Positions 1 to 12,395 are shown, counted from the first letter of the stretch. The stretch: DNA of 64,000 bases from Pinus tabuliformis (GCA_031772625.1 CM062807.1:1145305007-1145369006); one strand, 5' to 3'. Translations and numbers: made by a program. Notes: generated by a model not told the origin, from the sequence alone.

Positions 1-2303
1 GTCCTCATTTCTTTAATGACATTCTCATCTACAGCCTAACCTGGGAAAAACATTTTCATCATGTACACCTGATCTTGCAACTGCTCCAGAATCACAAATT
101 ATCTGTCAAATTGTCCAAGTGCTCTTTTGGCGTGGAAGAAGTCGAGTATTTGGGACACATTATGGGTTGTGAAGGTGTCAGGGTTGATCCCAAAAAGATA
201 CAGGCAATGCAAGATTGGCCCCAACTGAAAACCTTGAAGAGTTTGAAGGGATTCTTGGATCTCACCGGCTACTATCGCAAATTTGTTTGCAATTATGGTC
301 GCATTTCTAGACCCCTCACTAACCTTCTCATGAAAAAATCATTCCTCTGGACTGATGCAACACAACATGCGTTTTTTGTTCTCAAATAGGCCATGTGTTC
401 CACTCCAGTATTGGCACTACTCGACTTCACCAAATATTTTGTGATTGAATGTGATGCTTCAAGAACTGGTATTGGTGTTGTCTTAATGTAGGAAGGTTGA
501 CCCTTGGATTTCACCAGCCAACAACGAAGTGGGAAACATTTGGGACAATCTACCTATGAGAAAGAGATGATGGCCATCTTACATGTAGTAGATACCTGGC
601 AACCATACTTATTGGGGTGACGTTTCCAAATCCGCATAGACCATCAAAGCCTCAAATATTTTTTGGAGCAATGTCTATCCTTGCCATAGCAAAATAAATG
701 GTTGGCCAATTTGTTGGGATATCATTATGATATTATTTACAAGAAAGGGCATGAAAATGTAGTAGTGTATGCTTTATCACGCCAATTTTAGGATTAAAGA
801 ACCCTGTTATCAATATCTCTTCCCATACCAGATTGGATTGAAGAAGCCTGCAAGGAATGGTTTTCACACCCCTCCCTCTCCCAACTCATTAATAACTTGA
901 GAGCAGATCCTAATTCCTCAGTTGGCTACTCTTGGAAGGATGATATTCTTCGCTACAAGGATCGAGTAGTTATATCGCCGACATCCACCCTCAAAGTTCA
1001 CATTTTGGCAGAGTTGCACTCATCTCCCATTACAGGGCATGCAGGCTTTCAGAAGACTTATGCTTGCACTCGTCGTTCTTTCTTTTGGACGGACATGAAA
1101 ATTGACATTCTTACTTTTGTAGATGAATGTGATGTGTGTCAATGCCACAAAGGAGAAACAATCAAGTTACAAGGAACCTTACAACCATTGCCAATCCTTG
1201 CCTCCGTCTGGGCGGATGTTTCTATGGATTTCATTACTGGCCTCTCGAAGTTAGGCAAAACATCCATCATCATGGTGGTTGTGGACAAACTTTCTAAATA
1301 TGCTCATTTTTGCGCTCTACCCCACCCATTTACCCCCACCTTGGTGGCTCAAGATTTCATGGACCAGATCTTCAAACTGCATGGCATGCCAACTTCCATT
1401 GTGTTTGATTGTGACCTGACTTTCACTAGAAAATTTTCGCAAGAAATTTTCAAGCTACAAGGCACCCAACTCTAACTAAGTACTTCCTATCATACCCAAA
1501 CTAATGGTCAAACTGAATCAATCAAAAAATGTTTGGAGACATACCTAAGGTGCTTCACTTCAGAAAAGCAGCATTAATGGGTACAATGGCTACCTTTAGC
1601 TGAATGGTGGTATAATACTAACTATCATGAAGCCACCAAGATGGCTCCATATGAAGAAGTGTATGTCCAACTCCCACCTTCACCTATTTCTTATATCCCT
1701 GGATGCTCTAAGGTGCAAGCAGTTGATCAACTCCTACAGAACCATGCCGCCATGCTAGCTTGTCTCAAAGATAATCTCCATCAAGCTTAAAATCGAATGA
1801 AGCAACAGGCAGACCAACATCATTCAGAGCGCACATTTCAAGAAGGGGATTAGGTATTCCCGGGACTGCAACCATATAAGCAAACATCGCTCAAAGAAAA
1901 GAGCTGCCAGAAATTAGCTCCAAAATTCTACGGACCTTATCAAATACTTCAGTGCATTGGAGCAGTAGCCTACAAGATGGCCTTGCCACCAACTTAAAAA
2001 ATCCATCCAGTCTTCCATGTAACATGCCTCAAGAAAGTGGTGGGGAAAAATTGCAGAATTCAGACCAGTCTACCCGAATTGGATGAGGAAGGTTCACTAT
2101 GGCTCCAACCTGAACAGGTCCTTGATACTCATGAAAGACATCTGCGCGGCCACATGATCAAGGAAGTCCTCGTCAAGTGGAAAGGCACCTCTCCAAAAGA
2201 TGCGCCTGAGAACCAACCACTATTCTTCAGTAGTTTCCGCAGCTTTAGCCTTGAGGACAAGGATGCTTTTGATGGGGGAGGGCATGTTAGGGTCCAACCC
2301 TAA
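1..2303 (+). pseudogene. Ty3/gypsy chromovirus pol remnant (RT end, RNase H, integrase, chromodomain)
   Basis: One reading frame can be followed from about base 9 to the stop at 2301-2303, broken by many in-frame stops (for example at 387, 487, 1473 and 1788) but with no obvious frameshift. It starts in the RT catalytic region (FFNDILIYS where FxDDILIYS is usual, so one Asp reads Asn) and continues through the RT thumb, RNase H (ECDAS near 450; IDHQSLKYF near 640), the integrase zinc finger (H..H..CDVCQ, about 1010-1145), the integrase core ([24 protein letters not shown]) and a chromodomain-like tail (KEVLVKWKGTSPKDA, 2161-2210). The window edge cuts off gag, protease and most of the RT. The 3' LTR follows directly. 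The domain order and chromodomain identify a chromovirus; the copy cannot encode a working protein. Confidence 0.93.
2271..2284 (+). promoter_or_regulatory. polypurine tract of the chromovirus
   Basis: A purine-rich run (gatgggggaggg) lies directly before the TGTTA end of the LTR and overlaps the 3' end of pol. This is where plus-strand DNA synthesis is primed in LTR retrotransposons, and it fixes the element's direction as plus. Confidence 0.8.
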
Positions 2304-2735
2304 CCCCTTTATTTATGTAATAAACCCAATAGTGTCGAGTCATAGTCATAGTTAGTGAAAGAGTCAATAAAGTCCGTATTAATAATTGTAAGTGGTTGAC
2401 CCGCATTTAAGAAAGGGACCACAGTTAGATACAAATGGGCCATAATTAATAAATAAAGTGGTTAACCCATGTTATGCAAAGGACCACCAGTTATTAGGTT
2501 GTTGAAGGTCATTTAGCTATAAATAGGCATAGTTAGAAGGGAAAGATCATCAAGTCTTATTTTGTAATTGAGCTCTGCTCTACTAGAGGTTGCCCCCTCG
2601 AAGAGGCAAGTGAACATTGATTTTATCTTTGAATGATAAAATACTTGATGTTTTTCTCATTTTATTCTGTGTTTTGGGTTGTATTTCTTCGCATATTTTG
2701 TATTTTGGAATTTCTCGCAGGTCAAGAGCATAACA
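2285..2735 (+). repeat. 3' LTR of the gypsy chromovirus
   Basis: A 451-bp segment begins TGTTAGGGTCC and ends AAGAGCATAACA, with matching short inverted ends TGTTA/TAACA, directly after the polypurine tract and the pol 3' end. The 5' LTR lies outside the window, so LTR divergence and the target duplication cannot be assessed. A duplication, if present, should match ATTGG at 2736-2740. Confidence 0.85.
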
Positions 2736-4009
2736 ATTGGCCTTTTTATTCAATTCTTTGTAAATGTGCTTGAAAGAATACAATAGAAAGGATTTCAGAG
2801 AGGAAATAATATCTTAAAGAAATAAATCAATAAATACATGATGGGACTAGATGTTTGGATTCACTGAACTTAATATATTCTTGTGTTTCAATCCCACCAT
2901 ATGAAATACACCCAAATAATTGGAAAGGACCCAAATTCCTTAATCCTTGTGTCATTAATCCAAGCCTGCACACATTCTACCAGAGAGGCTTTGCTCCAAA
3001 CAACTTTGAAGAGACCGAATGCTCCATTAACATCCAAAATATCAATGTATATTAACAAGAAATGAAAAAATAAGTAGCTAATTTTGCATCAAGTCTACTA
3101 AAACGACACATATTAGGACTTGTTACTGCAACATATAACACTCTAGTGCAAAGCCTCACTAGGTAGTCTACGTTAAGGGTAACAATGGGATCAATTTCCA
3201 CTATCATCTTAGTGGTTTTTCCCCTACTATTTTGTGGAAAATGGAGGCTTCATGAATAAATATCAAAGATTGAGTAACCCAAACATTTCTAGGTTAAATA
3301 CCCATTAAGGACACTACCAAATAAATATCATAGAACGATATTCATTAAGGCAGGGCTCTGAGGGAAATGAGATAGAAAGTTAAAAGAACCTATGGTTAAG
3401 TCTATAGGTCTAAGATAAGTAATAGAGATTCTCAAAAAGATTCCAAAAACAAGTCACCTTGAATTAAAAGATTTCTATTATAAAATACGGTTTAGTATAA
3501 GACAATTTTACAACATATAATTATATGAAAATAGTAACAAAACAATCCACAATTAATGATAAAAAATAAACTATTAAAGGCAATTTGATGGGAAAACAAA
3601 GGAAAATATTTTAACAACTTTTCAGTGGTTGGAAATGCACAAAACAACAACTAAATCCTAAATATTAGCCCTAGAATTATCGTTGTTTTAATCTTTTTTG
3701 TTGCAAAATATATCTCATAAGTATAAAAATATATTTAAACAAAAACTGTATAAAAAGTACATAGGGTAGATATACTGGTGAAAATTTTCTCTTTCTTAGA
3801 CGAACAAGCACTGAAAGAAAGTCAAAACACTTAGTTGGGGCCAAAGAGCTGGCATATTTTATCAAAGGATATCCTTTTTCCATAAGTTTATGGTGAAGCT
3901 CATCCCGTTGCATAGAAGAAAAGTAAGATGAGGAGCTAATATCACTTGCAAAAAAAACCTTACACCTAATTTTGAATAGAATAAATAAAGCTAAGATCCT
4001 CAAACAATG
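2736..4009. other. AT-rich stretch without recognisable genes
   Basis: No protein family, RNA gene or LTR boundary could be recognised. The upper part (about 3680-4009) adjoins the zinc-finger end of the minus-strand LINE and has an unrecognised 108-codon open frame on that strand (3677-4003). It may be the LINE 3' end and untranslated region. Confidence 0.4.
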
Positions 4010-4244
4010 TTGAATCCTTCTGAATGTGGGGTGAAGTTGAGAGAAAAAGTCACCTAGTAAACTAGACCATCAATGACCACTATCCTAAAATTACTCTTGG
4101 CCATTGATCCTCAAGAAAACTCCAACACCACTCGACAAAATGATATTCCCAAAATATGTGCTTCACTATCTCTAACCATTAATGAACATTATAGAGATCA
4201 TAAAAAAAACTTTCTCTTCGCTATCTTAACTTTGGACATAACCC

Positions 4245-5346
4245 GGGGTGAGGGCTGCGCGGCGATAGGGTTTCTTGCCCTGCTTCCATCGTTTGGGTTG
4301 TGGCGGCTAGGCCGCCCCTGGTCTGGTGACCCTTCCTTCGCTCTTGTTTCAACATCGTCGCCATACCCTTCTGCAGGTGCTGCTATCTGTTGGGGTTTTT
4401 GCGCAGAGAATCGTCTGTGGCGGCGCTTCAATCGGCACCTGCTCCCTCCTTTCGGCCCTATGGTACCTGTCTCGGCGGCCCACTGTCTTGTGCACTGATC
4501 AACTGTGATCCGGGGTCCTTCATCGCACCTATCGGGTGGCTGGGAAGCACCTTATAGGTTTTGGCGGTCCTTTTTTCCGGGCGGCTCTTCTGAGCGGATT
4601 TGCTCTGTTTCCTTTGGGTTCTTGACAGTGCGGCGAACCAGGGAAGTTTTTTGGACTTGGGTGTTTCTTGAGCTGAGCCGCGGCGCGGGTGCGAGGGTTT
4701 TGTTGGGTTTTTAGATACTCTCCGTGGGGGCGAGGTGGCTGCCCTAGCCGCCTCTGCCCCCGGTTTCGAGCCGTCTCTGCTTTGTTGGGACCTGATGGGT
4801 TCCCTTGCTGAGGCTTTGGGTCTTTTTTTGGTAGCTTGCTGGTTTTCCTCTGCAGTTTATATGGAGCGTTGAGGGATCTGAGGTGTGGAGTTTGTCTCTG
4901 CATCGATTCGAGCCGCTTTCATCATGGATGTACCTGGATGTTTTCTTCTGGTTCCTGAGGTTGTATGGGTGGTATCTTCCCTTGGTTTCTTCGGTTTCAG
5001 GAGCAGAGTTTGAGGGGGTGGAGGAGGTCTCCTCCATTTCGTGCCTCTCCTCCTTATCATGGCGGCCATTTCGGTTTTTCTGCTCATTACTCAGAAGCTT
5101 ATGTGTTTTTTTTTTTTTTTTTTTTTTTTCTGTTATTTTTGTCTGGGGAAGGGTTGGGGTACCCTCCTATTGGGGTTTACACACCCTTTTACTTGCTACC
5201 CTCTCTGAGGGCTTTTCAGCATACTTATCTTGAAGTTATGCTTTTGTAAGTGGTTTACCCACACTACAGCATATGCGTTCAGCATCTACAACATGTAATT
5301 TTCTGACTTAATGAAAATTACGAATTCTCTTTCTTCGGAAAAAAAA
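4245..5346 (+). mobile_element. GC-rich poly(A)-tailed retroposon with 17-bp target duplication
   Basis: The 17 bases aactttggacataaccc occur at 4228-4244 and again at 5347-5363. Between them is about 1.1 kb that is clearly GC-richer than its surroundings. It begins ggggtgagggctgcgcgg and ends in ttcgg plus an A-run. A long target duplication and an A-tail are the marks of LINE-driven retroposition. There is a T-run of about 22 bases at 5107-5128. I recognise no protein domain. It may be an internally deleted LINE (5' and 3' ends only), a non-autonomous retroposon or a processed transcript. It landed inside the zinc-finger end of the minus-strand LINE. Confidence 0.8.
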
Positions 5347-6557
5347 AACTTTGGACATAACCCATTGATAAATCATTAATAATTAAAAAACTCTTAGCGT
5401 ATAAGAACATAGATACAACCAAACATTATGCAATCGATTATTCATCTATCCTTTGAATCCCTATATAGCTAGTGAATATTCAAGATTAGAGATAATGGAT
5501 TCCTTTGATGAAGTATGGAATACACATGTGGGAGTTATACCACTAAAGTGGCTCACCAAGTGTCAAATCCGATCTCTCCAAAATGGCCTAGGCATTGGAC
5601 CAATGCTCAATTTAAATAAATTATCCTATGAGATAATCCCTCCTAAATATATAATTTAATAAAAAGAAAGAAGACCATACTATTGAGCAAGAGCATGCCA
5701 CTCCTTCCAAGAAAAAGAGACAAAGTCCCTCAAATCACCCAAAAGAAAGATGTCCTTTCTACTCAATTTGAGAGACTAGAAGCAATGTAGCTTCCTCACA
5801 CATTGATCTTAAACCCTCGAACTTCAAACGGCATGCAAAGGTAAATCCCAATGGACCCTACTACCCTCCCACTATCAACAAACCAAATATACAACCACCT
5901 TCAAGGAAACCTATATCCTTTGAAAGAAGAGGGAGCTAGGACCTAAAAGAGATGAGAATATGATATGATATCGAAAAGTCCAAAATCTCCCTAGACTCTA
6001 TTTGAATGCTACGTTAAAATTACCTTATGTCAAAACAAGATATGCTAATACACTATACCCTCAAGACACTACACCACCGCACTTCTTTGTCAAAGTATTC
6101 CCTTTGATGCCAACGACATGAATTATACCAAACCGCCCCTCATCCTTGGGGATGGTATATACATCCCATGGAACCAAGGGTGAGCCTTGATCTCGACCCT
6201 ATTTGGAACATAGATAAACTCTTAAAATATGCTTAAGTCATTATAACTGAATCTTGTTGGGAAAACAAGAAGACACATAATATGCAACATAAAAATACTT
6301 AAGAATATGGCCAACAACAATAATTTTTCCTACAAATGGGAGATCATTACAATGCCATATATGAAGCTTTCATTGTAACCTCCACAAGTACCAATCGCAC
6401 ATGGAAACTAGCAACAAAAAAAACAATCCTAAGTGAACCCCCAAATATTAAGCAATAAGCCTAGTCTAAATATAATAACAAGTAACAAGGATCTAATTTT
6501 GGGGATGCATCCAAACCCACTAGCCAAAAGTTAGTATATGAGCACTGACTATGCGAC

Positions 6558-6896
6558 CTAAGCATGTAGTTGAAAATGTATGAAAATAAAGGTCCCCATA
6601 AACAATGCCATTTCCACTCCAATCAAGAGGAAAAAGTCATATGTAAAGTGGTCATTAACCATCTTAGAACCATATGTGAGAATAATACCATGAATCCAAC
6701 TAGAAATATTGGTGGCCTCCAACATGTAACCCATAACATCTACTATAAAGATATATGGGGCCAGAGGACATCCATAATGAATAAAATTATGGAGAGAGAT
6801 ATAAGGGGATAAGGCCTTATTGGGTAATACAAATATTGAAATATTGGTGAACATAATGCTCACATGGAAATGCACTAGGGGCCAAACCCTAGGCAA
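6558..6896 (-). pseudogene. LINE reverse transcriptase core fragment
   Basis: A 112-codon open stretch on the minus strand resembles the middle of a plant LINE RT. It contains HYGCPLAPYIFIVDVMGYML (family form about RQGCPLSPYLFxLVADxL) followed by a SSWIHGIIL segment and a degenerate catalytic box (FTYDFFL instead of FADDSLL). Loss of the catalytic aspartates means no activity. It belongs with the RT N-terminal fragment at 7204-7452. Confidence 0.8.
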
Positions 6897-7203
6897 ATGA
6901 AACCCTAAAAAATAAATGTCAAATCCACCTAATAATATGTTTGATAAAAATCAATTTTTAAGATAAAAGAGTATTTCTCCTTCTCCCTTTCCTATTCCAT
7001 ATCCTCAAAGGTAAAAACTACATTTTCAAAATGAATATGATCTAAATAAATATTTTATGATATTGACAAACCACATGATTTTCCACTAAGGGAATTCACA
7101 TTGCCAAAGCCTTGGCTAAAATTCTATAAACAGAAAGGGCAATGATGATATGCTTCCAACCACCAATATAATTCATTGCTCCATTACTTGAGACACACTT
7201 GAT

Positions 7204-7452
7204 TCACCCCTGGTTGGGAAACTTAGAAAACCATCCAAAATCACATACTTCAAAAGTGAAATAGTAATAATTATCACCAGTACTATCCCACATGATATTA
7301 TAAAACTCACATGGAAGCCTATTCATGCCTAGATATTTATAACCTTTTGCCATAAAATAAAAAATAACAAAGATCTCTTCCTTTGAATATTCTTTGTCCA
7401 ACCTATGCCTATGACCATAAGAACCTTGCAAGGAATCCACTCCAATAGGCAT
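7204..7452 (-). pseudogene. LINE reverse transcriptase N-terminal fragment
   Basis: An 82-codon open stretch on the minus strand matches the start of LINE RT: an acidic helix (LDKEYSKEEIFVIFYFMAKG) followed by GMNRLPCEFYNIMW, the degenerate form of the family's APGPDGxPxEFYK block. The RT core follows about 310 bases downstream on the same strand. Confidence 0.75.
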
Positions 7453-7460
7453 CTCTTGTT

Positions 7461-7970
7461 GTCACCAACCCATCTATTAAATTATAAGGATAAATAATAG
7501 TTTGACAATAGGATATAGGCACACCTATAGCCTCTCAATATCCTTAGTAATATATCCATCCATGAGCTATAATCGAAGGACATTCACCCTTATGGCCTTC
7601 TTCCTGAGAATGTAGGTTTTAACCCTGTACAAAAATTACCTGCACAAGAATTCTAAAAATAGAAAATAAACAATGGCGAGAGTATAAAATATAAAACATA
7701 TATACATAGAGATTTTCCCCTGGATCCCAAAACCGGGACTACTAGATTGATTTTTCATTATGTTCCTTTCAATGTTACAACACACATATATATATACATG
7801 TCAAAGCATCCATAAAACCCAATCCATTAACCTTGAATTAGAACATAAATTTAGTTACCTTGATCGGATCTACAAAATACCATGGAAAGAAAACCATCAT
7901 GCCCAAAACCATGTGTGAAATCCATGCACAAAACCATAGGTAGGTCCACCCACCTAATATAGGGTCCACT
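7461..7970. other. No gene recognised
   Basis: AT-rich sequence with many stops in all frames. It lies upstream of the LINE RT on the minus strand and could be decayed linker sequence, but I see no motif that shows this. Confidence 0.35.
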
Positions 7971-7974
7971 TTAT

Positions 7975-8130
7975 TTTTCTCGGGGTGTTGCCTTGGACCC
8001 CATGTAGGGGGGCTAATACCCCTCTACATACCCCCTGATAGGGGGGCCAACACCCCCCTGTGACCCCCCTAGCAGAGTCCCCCACAACGTACAGCGGGGC
8101 TACCATCCCCCCTGTAAACCCCTCGCGCGT
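7975..8130. repeat. Tract of alternating C-runs and G-runs
   Basis: At least eight C-runs of 4-7 bases and several G-runs of 5-6 bases crowd into about 150 bases of otherwise AT-rich DNA. Both strands therefore carry enough G-runs to form G-quadruplexes in principle. A 67-codon frame across it on the minus strand is low-complexity and not credible as a gene. Confidence 0.6.
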
Positions 8131-8660
8131 GGGGTAGTCATGGACAAAATATAACACAACCTAACAGAGAAAGTTAAAATGAAACTTGGAACTCTCTTCC
8201 CCCTCTTGAATCCACTTAATATGAGAGTGGACTCGCGCATCCCTAACTATGTATTTCTCATTCCACCAAAAAAATATTTCTAGCTTTGTAGCCTCCTTCT
8301 AAATATTCACATTGTGAAGATCCTCTTCAAGTAAGGTGTGAACCTCCTCAATGCATTTTAGAAAATAAAACAAGAAATCATTGCTCTAATTTTGTGCTAT
8401 AATATTGCCCAACTTATAATGAACTTAAAAAATATGATTTTTCTTTTACCTTAGAATTTTTTTTGTAATTTTTCATTAAAATAATGAAGACATTACATTT
8501 TGTTGATCCATCACCATGCATTCTATGTAAGTTGTCAGACATACGAAACTCATATGGGTTTCACTCAATGAACATCTGGCATATCACGTGCATTCATGGC
8601 ATACTAAACAATACCCTTAATTTGACTACATATTGGAAAATACCTCTGAAAACAGCATTA

Positions 8661-9216
8661 CATTAGAGGAAATTTGAGCCTAAATGTGCCCATGAAATTT
8701 TCATGTAATTTCCATGTCATAATATGAAGTCAATCAAAATCCATTAAATTTAAAAAGAGGTACATGTAAATATTTTGGAGGGAAAAGAAGAAAAAATATA
8801 TATTTTTTTTAATTGTATTTTTCGCATATCTCCTTATAGGTTTACTCAAATTTCAAGTGTAGAAACTCATTAGATGCAATATCCAATGAGTACCCATTAT
8901 GCATACTTTTGAGAAAACCCACATTGATAAAAATTGTAGATGCATTAAAAAAAGTGCGTTAGACACGTTTTTTTAATGTATCTGCAATTTCTATCAATGT
9001 GGGTCTTCTCAAAAGTATGTATAATGGGTACTCGTTGACGGGTGTCTACACTTGAAATTTGAGTAAACCTATAAGGAGATAAGCCAAAAATACAATTAAA
9101 AAAAGTAGTTTTCTCATTTTCCCTCCAAAATTCATAGCTCTTGTTTTATTATTTTTACTATTATTTTATTTTTTTTTCCTTAAGAGGCCACTTTTACGCT
9201 GAAATTTCCTCTAATG
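8661..9216. mobile_element. Foldback (MITE-like) element with long inverted repeat
   Basis: The ends are inverted copies: CATTAGAGGAAATTT at 8661-8675 and AAATTTCCTCTAATG at 9202-9216. The similarity extends inward through most of the element. The 8812-8950 arm pairs with about 8965-9105, including matching blocks such as ctccttataggtttactc and acttttgagaa. The hairpin centre is near 8958. There is no coding capacity. This fits a non-autonomous DNA transposon of the foldback/MITE kind. I could not settle the target duplication (flanks gcatta and tttaac), so the superfamily is open. Confidence 0.8.
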
Positions 9217-11555
9217 TTTAACCCCCTACCAATATGATCCCAATACACCTTCCTAATTTAAAAAACCCCTACTTTCACTAGGTATTATAGGTATCCATTT
9301 TTTCATTAGCATTTTTTATACCCCTTGTTAGGGCTAGTAGCTTTGTATTTGTCGAGTGTCTACAAATTACTTAATGGTTAGTTTGAATAAATTCGAATTT
9401 AATGTCATAGATGTTGTCATAAGTTCGAGTGTCACTATCCAAAATATCGCCATGGGTGTGGTCATCAAGAGGGTTGATTGAAAACATGAAGTTGTTTTGA
9501 GTTATTGGGAAAATTGTCAAAGTCTGAGATAACCAAGTCATGAGTGTAAATAGTGGGTCTGTCATGAGATTTACATGAGATAGTTGAAAATATCATTGTT
9601 CCAAAGCAAGATAGCTGTTGAAATTCCACCTCTCTTTTCTCCCCCTACTCTATTATTTTTACCTAAGCATAACCTACATTATACATTCCCTTTTTCCCAT
9701 TCCCTACCTTACTCCCCTATATATCTAATCATTATTCACTCCTAAACAAGAAATCATCACAACTCCCTTTTTCATTTTCATATTCAAGAGCTATGATTGC
9801 GCATTTAAAATGGCATTACCCATATCATCCTCTCATCACTCCAAATCCTATGATAAATCAAACCTCCTAATGATTATAAGGCCCAAGTTATTATGTTTTG
9901 CAAAAGAAGGTACCATATGACATCACACAACAAGACAAAGAACATGGGGTAATTCAAATGGTTATGCCACCTTAATCTTATGCACTGTACATTCAATATG
10001 TTAATCACCAGACATACCATCCACATAGGCAACCATAGGTTGATCTCCAGTTAGTAGTTGGCAAGAAACCAGGTCACACTCATTGTGGGAATCTGCTCCG
10101 CAAGCTCTCTTTTCTCTTCCGAAGTATTGCACAAATACTCTGTTTTAGTCACCATTTTGCAGAATGGTTTCCGACCACATAGAGGAGAATTTTGGGAAAC
10201 TGAAAGACTTTTTTCTCAACGAAAGGCCAAATAAAAATAACCTCTTCTAGGGTTTTCACAAGTGTAATAGATCGAGAGTTTTGAATGCATATTCAAAGCT
10301 CATTTTCCACAATTTGTGAATTTCCCGTTGTAAGCCATTGTTTTGCAGATAATTTTTCAGTAATTTGGGGAAGAATTTGGAGAAATAGAGAGAATTTTAT
10401 CTTCAAAAATATATCATCTAAAATAACCTCCTTCAATTTTTAGACAGGTATTAATTTTTGGGAGATATGCCCAAAACATTGGCCCTCTGTATAGGCGCTA
10501 CGTAGTTGCTGCGAAATTGTTTCACATAGGTCTTCACGAGTTTTTGGAGGGTGCCAACTATTAGAGACTGAGTAGAATGAGGTGCTACTGAGTTGGGATC
10601 TAGGTTAGACTGCCAGTCAACAACCAGGTGTTAGCTTTGGAAGGAAAACATAGCAGTGCAACATGATACCCAACCAATGCGCATCAGTCCTAGTTCACTG
10701 CTAGTGTTCTAGTTTTTTCTGTTTTTGTTATGCAATGGATATGTTTCGATGATCTAGACAACTGTTAGGAAACTTTGTATTTAGAATAGTGATTATGATC
10801 ATGATCTTTTTGTTTTTATCATTTAAGGAAAATTATTGTAAACAACATTAAGTTTCCTTTTTTTTAGTTTGGTTTGATCCACTTCATGGATTGAGGGTGC
10901 ACTGCATCTGAACATATTTTGATTTCCTAGTGTATGTCTATTTAAGATGGTAATGGACAAGGAAGAAGGATTTGGTTGATTGATGGAACGAGCTTTGTAT
11001 ATGTGATCTTATTTTCTGAATAAAATACTCAGTGCAGAGTTTGGCCAATTACTGTCAGAGATTCTTGTGGTATTGTTCTTTAAATATGTGTTTCTCTTTT
11101 GCAATTGTCATTTCATTTCTTTTATCTCAGTTCTATTTAAAGGTGTATTGAAAACAATCTTTCTAGAATTCATCATATATGCTCTAGAATCACTGTGTAC
11201 TTTTGTTTTATATGGGATTCATTATGCCTTTGTCTACCTTCATTTCCTAAATACTCAGTCATAAGATTTGATAACAGAATTCTGATATGCTCTATTCCAT
11301 TTGAATGGGTATTGTCATGTGTCTTTCTCTCTTTCATTGTACTACAATCGATATAAATTTGAAGGATGTACCTGTCATGCCTTTGCCCTTGTAGTTGGTT
11401 GATATACACATTGATGTTTTGAATTGGCGATATTTGGGTCTCATACTCTAATGTTCTCTCCTTTAACCTCCCAACAAAATTTCATTAAATTTCAAGTATC
11501 ATTTTTCAGACTTGGTCTCTGTCAAAATATGTGCTTCAAAGTCTCCAATTTTTAG
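9217..11555. other. 2.3 kb without recognisable genes
   Basis: AT-rich, no protein domain found on either strand. Around 10770-11030 there is a TGTTAGGAAA start and an AATAAA-containing stretch that recall an LTR, but no partner copy, primer site or duplicated target was found. Confidence 0.4.
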
Positions 11556-11674
11556 GTTTTTCGAGTGAGGGAGCCCCCTTCGGCTAGAAAAGACCAGTTT
11601 CTAGCCAAACGTGTTTTGTGGTTACCTCTATGGCCCTTTCCTCAGCCTAAATAGATTCATAGAGTGCTAACACC
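11556..11674. repeat. Diverged repeat shared with 50441-50548
   Basis: This segment and 50441-50548 share blocks in the same order: ggctag, tagcc..aa, then tttgtggttacct, then agccta..ata and agagtg. The similarity is patchy and I cannot assign a family; an old LINE or SINE end is possible. Confidence 0.4.
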
Positions 11675-12004
11675 CCTTCATATTTTTCAATAACTTTGAG
11701 TTCTTTTTTTATACCTGCCAGTATAAAATCCCTTTCCCCCTATACACCCCCAATATATTATGTCATTTTTTTCTCAATATATATCCCCCAATATGAACCG
11801 ACGTGGTATGATATTTCTCCCCCAATGAATCCCCTGTGACAAAATTGAATAGATCAAGCCTATGCATGCCCATGTTTGGTCATAATAAGTCTCTATACAT
11901 AGTACATTTATATAGGTATATATATGAAAGCATTACATACGTAATCATCTACAATCCATGTCATGAAAAAAACAATAAGAAAAAATAAATAGAATATATA
12001 TATC

Positions 12005-12395
12005 ATGTCCTCTTGTTATTGAGCCACTTGTAGACCATTAATAAATGACTTTTAGAAATACTCCCGTGTTTCATCCCCTAGTTGTTCAAAATTTTTCTAA
12101 ATTCTCAAATCCTGTGCAACACCGGCTTTAGATAAGGAGTCCGCTGTTGTGTTATTCTCCTTGTATATGTGAGAACAAGCAACCTGATCAAAGACACATT
12201 TTAAATGGAGGGTCTCTTCAAGAATGGGTAGTAGTGTGTGTCAGTGGTATCTATGAGTCTCACTGAACCAATTAATGACAATCATGGAGTTTCTGAAAAT
12301 CTGTAATGTACAATAATATTTTTCAATAAAAAATAATAGGAGTAAGTTTAGGGCTAACAAATTTGCATAATTATTTATGAAACTTAACTATATGA
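12005..12395 (-). pseudogene. LINE-type RNase H domain, C-terminal part
   Basis: A minus-strand frame from about 12356 to 12010 has the features of the RNase H domain at the end of plant LINE ORF2. NNYANLLALNLLLLF matches the family's TNNxAELxAL helix. QIFRNSMIVINW matches GDSxxVIN, with the catalytic Asp read as Asn. HIYKENNTADSLSKAG matches the ADxLSKxG end. There are two in-frame stops (TGA, TAG). The N-terminal half is cut off at about 12396, where the SINE tail begins, so the LINE was broken by that insertion. Confidence 0.75.

Larger units (their letters stand above)
4010..7460 (-). mobile_element. Decayed LINE (non-LTR retrotransposon), RT to zinc-finger region
   Basis: On the minus strand, pieces of a plant LINE ORF2 appear in the correct order. 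First is the RT N-terminal region (7452-7204; a KEEIF..MAKGYKYLGMNRLPCEFY block). Next is the RT core (6896-6558) with YGCPLAPYIF and NDHFTYDFFL, where the usual ADD box reads TYD. Then comes the connection region (about 6200-6000; GRFGIIHVVGIKGNTL). Last is a zinc-finger-like end (about 4215-4010; VKHIFWEYHF then WCWSFLEDQ). Frames change several times and stops are common. The GC-rich insertion at 4245-5346 splits it. No endonuclease part was recognised upstream. Old, inactive copy. Confidence 0.8.

Noticed and set aside
4529-5087. Overlapping minus-strand open frames of 76-124 codons
   Set aside because: They lie in a GC-rich retroposon where stops are rare by composition; low-complexity, mutually overlapping, no domain.
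7954-8157. 67-codon minus frame
   Set aside because: Gly/Pro-rich by virtue of G- and C-runs only.
10770-11040. LTR-like segment starting TGTTAGGAAA with AATAAA
   Set aside because: No second copy, primer site, polypurine tract or flanking duplication in the window.
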